Assembly (NCBI GenBank): GCA_965217095.1 | Contig: OZ244235.1 | Location: forward strand, 496,001-560,000 | Length of the DNA: 64,000 nt | Source: CAYNZV01 sp965217095 | GTDB taxonomy: Bacteria > Latescibacterota > UBA2968 > UBA8231 | Reading direction: 5' to 3' | In this document: positions 9,510 to 16,917 of the stretch, in pieces | How positions within the stretch are numbered: the first letter of the stretch is position 1 | Layout of the letters: each line of letters begins with the position of its first letter | Notes under the pieces: model-generated | What the model was told of the DNA's origin: nothing | Database searches by the model: none | The model's input: the letters and a program-made list of their open reading frames with translations, nothing else | Made by a program: the position numbers and the translations under genes

Positions 9510-11399
9510 ATGTCCAAATTTAGCACTAGTTTGATTGGCCTGGGCCTGACCCTGCTGATGGCGAGTGGGCTGTCGGCCCAGAGGTATCATCCAATCGGGG
9601 ATGATACGGAGCACACCCTACCTTCACCGAGCGCGGGCGCGGCCTTTGGGGAGGCTGGTGGAGTAGCTACCGCTCCTACAAGGTCCGGGTTTCCCGTACC
9701 TCTGGTAATTACCCCCCAGAACGCGCCCTACAACGGGCAAGGTTCGGTGGACGTAAACTTCAGGATGAACCAGCGCGCCCGGGTTTTGTTGGCCGTGTAC
9801 AGGGTCGGGTCCAACTTTACGGGAGTGAATGGGCCTCACGGCGCCTGGACCACGGTGATGCCTGGGGACGAGTACGTGAACCACCTACCGCTGGCCCCCT
9901 ATGAGGCAGGGAACAATACCATTACCTGGGACGGCAATGACTTTGAGGGCAATGCGGCCGGCCCCGGCAACTACGAATTCGACCTGATCGGCTTCAACGA
10001 CCTCGATGCAGGCAACATCTCAATTGTAGGCCCATGGGGCGGGGCCTGGGGTCCCAATATCGTCGACACGCGCGTCGAGCCAGCAGAGGTCTGGAGCCCA
10101 TTTCAGGAAACGCCACCCACCCCCTACGGTCGCGGCGTGATAGGGACGGATTACATAGCCAATCCGGGCGCCATCGAGGTCTGGTCGGTCACCGCCTTCG
10201 GCCCGGACGAGGAGAGGAACCGGAGCGGCCATCTGCCCGACGACGTGAGCCTGACGACCCACTGGACAAGCCGGCAGCGGCCCAATGAGGCACTGGAGAA
10301 GCAGGGCGGGGTTATCAAGCTCACGCGCAACGACGCTGCCAAGACCATGGATTTGGACGAGTCTTTCGGCGACAATGGGCTTTCCGTCAGTCGCGGGGCC
10401 ACCACGTGGCACCTGCGCCCCCACCAGAATACAGTCTACGCTGCTTTCACTAGCGACGAGCTTCAGACGACCGTTATCGAGAAATACGACAAAACCTCGG
10501 GCGAGCGCACTGCGGAACTGGACATGTTCGAGCACTTCCACATTCAAAGTCTCGACGAGGACGGCAATGAATTTACCCGTATCCTTGGCCCGTACGTATT
10601 GGACGTGAACGATCACGGAATCTGGACCACGTCTCACAACACAGTCAACATCGTCCACGCGGACCACGACGGCAATGTAAGATGGGTCAATGGCCTGGGT
10701 GATCAAATCTCAGACTGGGTTTCCAACGAGACCGCCGCGGAACTGGGCCTGCTGGCGAACCTGTCTGCCACCGTGGGACACGCGGCCGGTCCAAAAGGGA
10801 AGATGAATTATAGTGTCGACACCCACAACAGCCTGGGCTATCAATTGACCATGATCGGCCGCGGCCCTGCGGGCTTGGCCAATGTCGAGTTCGATCCCGG
10901 GACCGGACCGTTCACCCGCGGCAACAATACCAAACACATATATATCGTAGATGAGGGCGGGAAGTACGATGGCCTTTATATAGGGGGCTCGATCGATCAA
11001 CCGGATGCAACGGGCTTCCCGGAGATGGGCTGGGCGAATCACCTCCCCTACGATCTGGCGACCGGACAAATGGGCGCCGGGGTCACCGCGGTCGAAGAGA
11101 ACGGCCCGGCGAGCACGCCCGATAGCTACATGCTGAGCGACGCCTATCCCAATCCGTTCAATCCCGAAACCACCATCGAGTTCAACGTGCCCTCCGAGGG
11201 GCGCGTGAAGATCGAGGTCTACAACACGGCCGGTCAGCGAGTGACCAGCCTGGTGGATGAGGAGTTGACCGCGGGGTCCTACAAGACCACGTGGGACGCG
11301 CGCGACGAGTCCGGCGGGTTGATGGCGAGTGGGGTCTACTTCTATCGGATGCTGGCCGGCGACTTTGCCGACACGCGTACGATGACCCTGCTGAAATAG
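9510..11399 (+). CDS. Secreted protein with N-terminal FlgD-like Ig region and C-terminal sorting-type domain
   Basis: About 629 residues from the ATG at 9510, which has AAAGGAGG 8 nt upstream. It begins with a signal peptide (SLIGLGLTLLMASGLSAQ). Residues about 60-170 resemble a FlgD-type Ig fold (VNFRMNQRARVLLAVYRVG, then NNTITWDGNDFEG). A central region of about 300 residues is rich in His/Asp (HLRPHQNTVYAAF), possibly a beta-propeller. The last 85 residues are a classic FCB C-terminal domain: AYPNPFNPETTIEF, VYNTAGQRV, SGVYFYRM. In FCB bacteria such domains direct export by a type IX-like pathway or surface attachment. It has a strong promoter, a structured leader and a strong hairpin behind it, so it is probably abundant. 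Confidence 0.85.
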   Translation: MSKFSTSLIGLGLTLLMASGLSAQRYHPIGDDTEHTLPSPSAGAAFGEAGGVATAPTRSGFPVPLVITPQNAPYNGQGSVDVNFRMNQRARVLLAVYRVGSNFTGVNGPHGAWTTVMPGDEYVNHLPLAPYEAGNNTITWDGNDFEGNAAGPGNYEFDLIGFNDLDAGNISIVGPWGGAWGPNIVDTRVEPAEVWSPFQETPPTPYGRGVIGTDYIANPGAIEVWSVTAFGPDEERNRSGHLPDDVSLTTHWTSRQRPNEALEKQGGVIKLTRNDAAKTMDLDESFGDNGLSVSRGATTWHLRPHQNTVYAAFTSDELQTTVIEKYDKTSGERTAELDMFEHFHIQSLDEDGNEFTRILGPYVLDVNDHGIWTTSHNTVNIVHADHDGNVRWVNGLGDQISDWVSNETAAELGLLANLSATVGHAAGPKGKMNYSVDTHNSLGYQLTMIGRGPAGLANVEFDPGTGPFTRGNNTKHIYIVDEGGKYDGLYIGGSIDQPDATGFPEMGWANHLPYDLATGQMGAGVTAVEENGPASTPDSYMLSDAYPNPFNPETTIEFNVPSEGRVKIEVYNTAGQRVTSLVDEELTAGSYKTTWDARDESGGLMASGVYFYRMLAGDFADTRTMTLLK

Positions 11400-11413
11400 G
11401 TCGAGCGGACATA

Positions 11414-11444
11414 GTCTCGGGCAAGTTTAGAAGAATCCCGAGAC
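11414..11444 (+). terminator. Hairpin after the secreted-protein gene
   Basis: GTCTCGGG at 11414-11421 pairs perfectly with CCCGAGAC at 11437-11444 across a 15-nt loop, 15 nt after the stop codon. It may terminate transcription or protect the mRNA 3' end. Confidence 0.5.
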
Positions 11445-11451
11445 GGCATAT

Positions 11452-11525
11452 AACTGGCTGATTTGCATGGGATCGGCGGCGTCCACTACCTGGACGCCGC
11501 CGAACTTGTGACAAATCAGCCAGTT
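11452..11525 (+). terminator. Two-tiered long hairpin, probable intrinsic terminator
   Basis: A 14-bp outer stem (AACTGGCTGATTTG with CAAATCAGCCAGTT) encloses a second perfect 10-bp stem (GGCGGCGTCC with GGACGCCGCC, 11475-11501). A T-rich stretch (GTTGTTTG) follows directly, as in an intrinsic terminator, and it lies between the secreted-protein gene and the next dioxygenase gene. Confidence 0.6.
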
Positions 11526-11566
11526 GTTGTTTGTCGACAGCCGTGGATACCGGAACGGACGCAAGA

Positions 11567-12421
11567 ATGGAGACCGTGATCGAGGAATTTCGCTCCCAGG
11601 GTTATGCTGTGCTCAGGGGTGTGCTCGAGAAATCTCGCGTCGAAGCCGTGCGGCGCGAGTGCGGCTTTCTGGTGGACCAGCTCGCCGAGAGAATGGCCGC
11701 CGACGGCAAGATTGACGATCTGTGCGCCAACGAGCCGTTCGAGACGCGCCTGGTGCGCCTTTACGAGAACCGCCGGGACGAGGCCCCCAGGAACTTCCGG
11801 CCCCAACTCCACCGCGCCGGTTTCTTCGAGCTTTTCGCCCATTCTCACCTGTTGGACCTGGCAGAGCAGGTCGTTGGGCCCGAAGTCCTGCTCCACCCAA
11901 CCTACACGGCGCGTCCAAAGCTGCCGCAGCACGAGCCCACCGAGGTTCCCTGGCACCAGGACAGCGGCAATACCGCCTTTATGCTGGGAGATGATCCCGC
12001 CGCCGCCGAGGTAGAGGCCCTGCGCATGGCCAATATGTGGACCCCGCTCGTCGCGGCGACCCGACACAACGGCTGCATGGCGTTCATTCCCGGCAGCCAT
12101 CGCCAGGGCGTGGCACCCCACCAGGACGGCGACGCCACCACCTCTTACACGCACATCGCCGACGAGTACACCAGAGCGGTAGAGGAACGCGCCGTGCCCA
12201 TAGAGCTCGATCCGGGCGATGTGGTGGTCTTCCACGACCTCCTCTTCCACCGGGGCCTGCCCAACCACTCGTCCTCCATCCGCTGGAGTGTCGAGTTCCG
12301 CTACCAGGACGCCACCCAGTCGACGCTGCGCCCCGAGAAGGGGCATCTCATCCGCTCCAGAGCCCACCCCGAGCGCGCCGTCCAGGACGCCGCACACTGG
12401 GCACGACTCAAATTCCAGTGA
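11567..12421 (+). CDS. Phytanoyl-CoA dioxygenase (PhyH) family protein
   Basis: About 284 residues from the ATG at 11567, giving the usual PhyH opening EEFRSQGYAVLRGVL; a TTG at 11531 is possible but sits against the preceding hairpin. Iron ligands are visible in PWHQDSGNTAF (HxD) and FHDLLFHRGLPNHS (distal His), with SVEFRYQD supplying the Arg region. The enzyme should oxidise a small hydrophobic or amine substrate with 2-oxoglutarate and O2. The stop overlaps the start of the membrane-protein gene that follows (GTGA), so the two are translationally coupled. Confidence 0.92.
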   Translation: METVIEEFRSQGYAVLRGVLEKSRVEAVRRECGFLVDQLAERMAADGKIDDLCANEPFETRLVRLYENRRDEAPRNFRPQLHRAGFFELFAHSHLLDLAEQVVGPEVLLHPTYTARPKLPQHEPTEVPWHQDSGNTAFMLGDDPAAAEVEALRMANMWTPLVAATRHNGCMAFIPGSHRQGVAPHQDGDATTSYTHIADEYTRAVEERAVPIELDPGDVVVFHDLLFHRGLPNHSSSIRWSVEFRYQDATQSTLRPEKGHLIRSRAHPERAVQDAAHWARLKFQ

Positions 12422-14418
12422 AAAGAGCCGAATCTCCTCTGCCCCCGCCGGTCGGCGCGAGCAGAGAGGAGGCCGGCTCCGCACCGCCTGTCATTACCCT
12501 GCGCGCTGTCGTCCTGGGCCTTTTGACCATCACCGCCATGTTCTACTACCTCACCCAGGTAGTGCATCGGATCGGTTCGGGCACGTTTGTCCACTCGCAG
12601 TTTCCCATGGCGGTCATCATTCCGTTTGTGTTCTGGCTTTTTCTGAACGTCGTCCTCAAGCGCGTGTGGCCCGCAATGGCGCTGCGCCAGGGCGAGCTGT
12701 TGACCATCCTGGCGATGATGTGGGTTGTGGGCACCATACCGCAAAACGGGTGGATCAATTTCTGGGCGCCAATTCTAACGGCGCCGACCTACTTTGCCTC
12801 GGCAGAGAACCAGTGGGCGGAGACCTTCTTCGATTACATCCCCTGGAGCGTCTTTGCACCCACCGACACATATATAGTCCACGGATTCTGGTTCGGTCTG
12901 CAGCAAGGGTCGGCGGTGCCGTGGGATGGCTGGGTAGGTGTCATCTTCCAGTGGCTGGGCGTATCGATGGCCATGCTGGCTTTCGGATTCTGCATCATCG
13001 TCCTCTTTCAGAAGCAATGGGAGGAGAACGAAAAGCTCACCTTTCCGCTGGCGCAGATGCCCCTCGATTTGATGCGCGGGTTCGACGGCCCGCGGCGCAT
13101 GCCCGATCTCTTCCGCTCGCGTTTATTCTGGATCGGTGCCCTCGCAGCCTTTGTGCCCACCCTCTACAATATCTTTACCTACTTCGCACCCGGTCTGGTA
13201 CCCCTGGAATTTTTGCAGAAGTATCGATACCTCGATCCAAGCATCCCCTACATCGGCCATTGGAAGGTTCGTTTCATGCCCATCGTAATGGCGGTCACCT
13301 ACCTGTGTCCGCTCGATATCCTGGGCAGCCTGGTATTTTTTCGCCTGACGAATTTAACCATCAAGGGGTCGATCATAAATCGCGTCGGATTTTCGGTCGG
13401 GGCCCCTGGACAGCAGATCACGGGAGAACAAATCATCTTTCTGGAAAACTACGGGGCTCTGATGTTCATCGCGATGTGGGCACTCTGGGTCGCCCGGGGA
13501 CATCTGCGCAAGCTCTGGCGCCAGGCCAGGACCGGGGAGGGTGATCGCGGCGAGGTGCGGCGCTATCGTTTTGCCTGGGCGGGATTGATACTGTCGACGA
13601 GCTATGTGCTCGTCTGGGCGACGAGTCTGGGCATCAATCTGCCTCTCGCCGCCGGGGTGTTTGTGTTGATGGTGTTGACCCTGCTGGCGACGACCAAGCT
13701 GATCGCGGCCACGGGTTTTGCCTACCTGCTTCCGTATCGGCCGCACCTGAAGGGCGATAGCTTTATGGAGGAAATTGTCGGAACCGCCAATATTCCGGCG
13801 CGCGACCTGACGGCCATGAAGATTTTTGCCAGCAAGGCCTTTTTCGGCACCTTTCTCATCCCGGCATGGCCGGCGATTACGCACATATTGCGCATGTTTT
13901 CGCTGAATCGGCAACCCGGGTGGGTGACGGCTGCGGTCTTCATCGCTTTTCCGGTGGGTTTTTTAGTGGCGGTGGTGACCTTGATCGATCTGGTCTACAC
14001 GGAGGGCGGGGCCATGCTCTACGTCTCGCATTACAGGGTTAACCTGGTTTACGAACAGATCTCTCATATCCTGAACAATCCCACCGTGTTTGACTGGGGC
14101 AAGCTGGGCGTGTTTCTATTCGGTTGGACCGAGGCGGGCGTTCTGACCTTTTTGCGGGCTCGATTCCACTGGTTTCCGCTCCATCCCGTGGGCCTCGCTT
14201 TCGAGGGAACCTTTGGTCCGGATCTCTACTGGTTGACCCTGTCGGTGGTGTGGATGGTCAAGCTGGTGATTTTGCGTTACGGCGGGCCGAACGGCTATGT
14301 GGCGGGCAAGCCGTTCTTCTACGGGGTGGGCATTGGCTATGTGGGCGGGGTGATGCTTTCGGCCATGGTGGATCTGATCTGGTTTCCGACAGAAGGGCAT
14401 CGCGTGCACTGGTGGTAA
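12418..14418 (+). CDS. DUF6785/DUF6784-type multipass membrane protein
   Basis: About 666 residues from the GTG at 12418 that overlaps the preceding stop. It has about 12-14 hydrophobic helices, e.g. TLRAVVLGLLTITAMFYYLT, VIIPFVFWLFLNVVL and MLAFGFCIIVLF. The motif EENEKLTFPLAQMP after the fourth or fifth helix is a hallmark I associate with the DUF6785 family, which has been compared with oligopeptide transporters. A C-terminal segment (HPVGLAF, KLVILRYGG) fits DUF6784. It is probably a permease for a substrate processed by the linked dioxygenase and isochorismatase-like hydrolase; that link rests on operon structure only. Confidence 0.85.
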   Translation: MKRAESPLPPPVGASREEAGSAPPVITLRAVVLGLLTITAMFYYLTQVVHRIGSGTFVHSQFPMAVIIPFVFWLFLNVVLKRVWPAMALRQGELLTILAMMWVVGTIPQNGWINFWAPILTAPTYFASAENQWAETFFDYIPWSVFAPTDTYIVHGFWFGLQQGSAVPWDGWVGVIFQWLGVSMAMLAFGFCIIVLFQKQWEENEKLTFPLAQMPLDLMRGFDGPRRMPDLFRSRLFWIGALAAFVPTLYNIFTYFAPGLVPLEFLQKYRYLDPSIPYIGHWKVRFMPIVMAVTYLCPLDILGSLVFFRLTNLTIKGSIINRVGFSVGAPGQQITGEQIIFLENYGALMFIAMWALWVARGHLRKLWRQARTGEGDRGEVRRYRFAWAGLILSTSYVLVWATSLGINLPLAAGVFVLMVLTLLATTKLIAATGFAYLLPYRPHLKGDSFMEEIVGTANIPARDLTAMKIFASKAFFGTFLIPAWPAITHILRMFSLNRQPGWVTAAVFIAFPVGFLVAVVTLIDLVYTEGGAMLYVSHYRVNLVYEQISHILNNPTVFDWGKLGVFLFGWTEAGVLTFLRARFHWFPLHPVGLAFEGTFGPDLYWLTLSVVWMVKLVILRYGGPNGYVAGKPFFYGVGIGYVGGVMLSAMVDLIWFPTEGHRVHWW

Positions 14419-14556
14419 ATCGAGATCTGGCCAAACTCTGCCACCTTCTGTGCAGCTCAATTTCCACAACACCCCGTCCAGGATACCGGCATTCTCCAAG
14501 GATTGGCTGTTCCTGGCTATTTTTCTCCCTCTTAACCTATTTGAAAGGAGCGCAGG

Positions 14557-15465
14557 GTGGAACCGGAGAGAGTCGAGATCATACCTGAGATTCCTGCAGA
14601 TACGCAGCTTACAGAAGCTTGCTTTCATCACTATACCAGAACCATGACCTTCTCGACCGGGGAAATCGCCTTTGTCATGGTCGATCTCTGGAACACCGGC
14701 TTCGGCCCCAATCCCCTTTCCCACCTCGGCTGGGAAGCTGAATACAACGCCGGCAAAAGCTTCTGCGACCGAGCCGGCGAAATAGAGCGCAGGCGCATTC
14801 TGCCCATGTTGAAAGCCTGCCGGGAACTGGGGATCACGGTCGTCCATGCACCTACGGGGGACATTGCCGTCAAACACAGACAGTGGGAAGAGATCGCCAC
14901 CGAGGAAGAGAGGAATCTACCTCGCCTTATCCCCGAGTCCCCTGACTGGCCCCCATCTGACTGGGTTCAAGAGTGGCGCCAGGAACACCTGCACCTGTTT
15001 CGCACCAAAGAATGGATGGGGAACTACCGCAAACACGTCAGACCCAACCAGGACATCCCCGAACCGCTCAAACCCGTAGATGGCGATCTGGTCATCACCA
15101 CGGGCGACATGATGCATCGATTGCTGGCCGAACGAGGTATCCGGGTGCTCTTTTACTGCGGCTTTGCTACCAATATGTGTCTCATCGACAAACCGGGCGC
15201 CATTAAGGATATGGCCGAGCGCGGTTATATGCCCATCGTTATCCGGGATGCCAGCACGGGAACCGAAAACAGCGAAACGGTGGGCGGTCTATGGATTACC
15301 CATGCCTTTATCGACCAGATTGAAATGATGTGGGGGTATTCCATCACCACCCAGGAATTTTTAGACGCCCTACAGAACACAGACGAGATACAGGTTCCCT
15401 GCCGCTATATCCAGATGTACAAACCGCTTCCTAGGAGCCCGAGCAAAGGTGAGAAGTCGCCGTGA
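14557..15465 (+). CDS. Isochorismatase-family cysteine hydrolase
   Basis: 302 residues from a GTG with AAAGGAG 6 nt upstream. The alpha/beta fold of isochorismatase-like hydrolases is evident. The catalytic Asp is in FVMVDLWN (Asp43), a Lys lies in the central part, and the nucleophile Cys208 is in CGFATNMCLIDKPG, followed by DMAERGYMPIVIRDAS. Relatives cleave amide or vinyl-ether bonds (nicotinamidase, ureidoacrylate or N-carbamoyl hydrolases). The N-terminal extension of about 35 residues is longer than usual. Its stop overlaps the start of the TPR gene (GTGA). Confidence 0.88.
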   Translation: MEPERVEIIPEIPADTQLTEACFHHYTRTMTFSTGEIAFVMVDLWNTGFGPNPLSHLGWEAEYNAGKSFCDRAGEIERRRILPMLKACRELGITVVHAPTGDIAVKHRQWEEIATEEERNLPRLIPESPDWPPSDWVQEWRQEHLHLFRTKEWMGNYRKHVRPNQDIPEPLKPVDGDLVITTGDMMHRLLAERGIRVLFYCGFATNMCLIDKPGAIKDMAERGYMPIVIRDASTGTENSETVGGLWITHAFIDQIEMMWGYSITTQEFLDALQNTDEIQVPCRYIQMYKPLPRSPSKGEKSP

Positions 15466-16847
15466 AGACTTTCGCTATAACCGGTGTCTTGGCATTTGTC
15501 ATTTCCTGTTCTCAACCTGAGAAGAGTCCAACGGCCGCTTTTCCATCGATCCTGGAAGGTAAGGATCCCGGCCTGGTAGCGCTGGTGCGGAAGGCGATCG
15601 TAGCCGCCAATCGCGAAGCGGAGAATCCAGAATCCTGGCTCGAGCTCGGCTACGTCTACGAGGCAAACAGTCTGGACTCTCTCGCATTGGTTGCCTACGA
15701 TCGCGCCCTTGTGGTCAACCACACCAATGCCCGCGCCTGGTACAGGATCTTCGTCATTTCCCATAGACAAAACGATCAGGAGCGTGCCCACGAAGCGACC
15801 TCGCATTTGCTCGAGCTTGCCCCGGACTATGCACCGCTGCACATCCGCTCCGGATACCGGCACCTCGACCTAGGGCGATCGTCGGAGGCGGGGTTGTCCT
15901 TCCAGCGGGCAGTCGAGCTCGATGCAGGCAATCCTGGCGGCCATTGGGGTTTGGCACGGATCATGATGCTGGAGAATGAGCCGGACAGGGCAAGCGAACT
16001 TCTGGAACAGTTGGTGCGAAGGCGACCGGACGATCCGTATTCCCACCAGTTGCTGGGAACTGCTTACCGTCAAGCGGGCCGCTGGCAAGAAGCCCAAAGG
16101 GTGTTGGAGAAGGGAAAGAACGGGGGAAAGGTCTGGCCGGATCCGTGGCATGAGGAAGTCCAAAAATACGAGACCGGCTTACAGTTCGAGCTGAAGCAGG
16201 TCCGTGCCTACATCGCACAAGGGGCACCGCGAGTAGCGGTCGTCGAATTGCAACTCCTCCGGCAGCTGCATCCGGAGAGCATCATCGTACTCAAGATGCT
16301 GGGCAATCTCCTGGTGCAGACCGCACAATGGGAACGCGCGCTGGATGTCTTCGGCCAGGCGCAGAGCAAAGCTCCAGATGACGCCGAGCTCTTCCAGAGC
16401 ATCGCCTCCGTCTATTTCGGTATGGGGGATGTGGATAGGGCGATGTCTCAGCTGGAGCTCGCACTGGCGATCGATTCGACGTTGGCCAGCGCCCACGCCG
16501 GCCGCGGCGGCATTCTCACGCAACGACGTCAGCTGCCGCAAGCAGCACTGGCGTTTGAAACGGCAGCACGCTTTGAACCTGACGATCCGTCGCACCTAAT
16601 ACAGCTGGGAATGGTTCAGTGCGATCTCAAGCAATTTCAGGAAGGACGGGCAAGCTTCATGAGCGCGGTGGCCATCGATTCCACGTTGTACGAAGGTTAC
16701 CTCGGGTGGGCCGTTGCGGAGCGCAATATGGGCAACCTGCGTGCAGCAGAGCAATCACTGCTGCGGGCCGAGGCGCTGAAGCCGGAATCCGAGACGGTGA
16801 AATCGCTTCTGCAAACGGTTCGTCGGCTACGTTCGGATTCGAATTGA
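15462..16847 (+). CDS. TPR-repeat lipoprotein
   Basis: 461 residues from a GTG overlapping the preceding stop. The N-terminus (TGVLAFVISCSQPEKS) is a lipoprotein signal with Cys at about 16. The remainder is about ten TPR units. It is paralogous to the TPR protein at 6589-8007 across the full length (FPSILEGKDPGLVALV, LGYVYEANSLDSLAL, LLGTAYRQAGRWQEA). Like that copy it lies next to a large OMP gene, here convergent at 16918, suggesting TPR and OMP genes move or duplicate together. A scaffold role at the inner face of the outer membrane is an inference. Confidence 0.88.
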   Translation: MKTFAITGVLAFVISCSQPEKSPTAAFPSILEGKDPGLVALVRKAIVAANREAENPESWLELGYVYEANSLDSLALVAYDRALVVNHTNARAWYRIFVISHRQNDQERAHEATSHLLELAPDYAPLHIRSGYRHLDLGRSSEAGLSFQRAVELDAGNPGGHWGLARIMMLENEPDRASELLEQLVRRRPDDPYSHQLLGTAYRQAGRWQEAQRVLEKGKNGGKVWPDPWHEEVQKYETGLQFELKQVRAYIAQGAPRVAVVELQLLRQLHPESIIVLKMLGNLLVQTAQWERALDVFGQAQSKAPDDAELFQSIASVYFGMGDVDRAMSQLELALAIDSTLASAHAGRGGILTQRRQLPQAALAFETAARFEPDDPSHLIQLGMVQCDLKQFQEGRASFMSAVAIDSTLYEGYLGWAVAERNMGNLRAAEQSLLRAEALKPESETVKSLLQTVRRLRSDSN

Positions 16848-16917
16848 GTTCGCAGACCCCCTGCACATGCCGGCGCAAACCCGGTTACGGTCATTCTGTC
16901 TGCGCTCGCGCCGGGCT

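Noticed and set aside
10020..10706. 228-codon minus-strand frame inside the secreted-protein gene
   Set aside because: Shadow of a GC-rich coding region; the plus-strand protein has a signal peptide and recognised domains.
11516..12484. 322-codon minus-strand frame opposite the PhyH gene
   Set aside because: It is the shadow of a clearly conserved PhyH gene in GC-rich sequence; Gly/Val-rich with no domain pattern.
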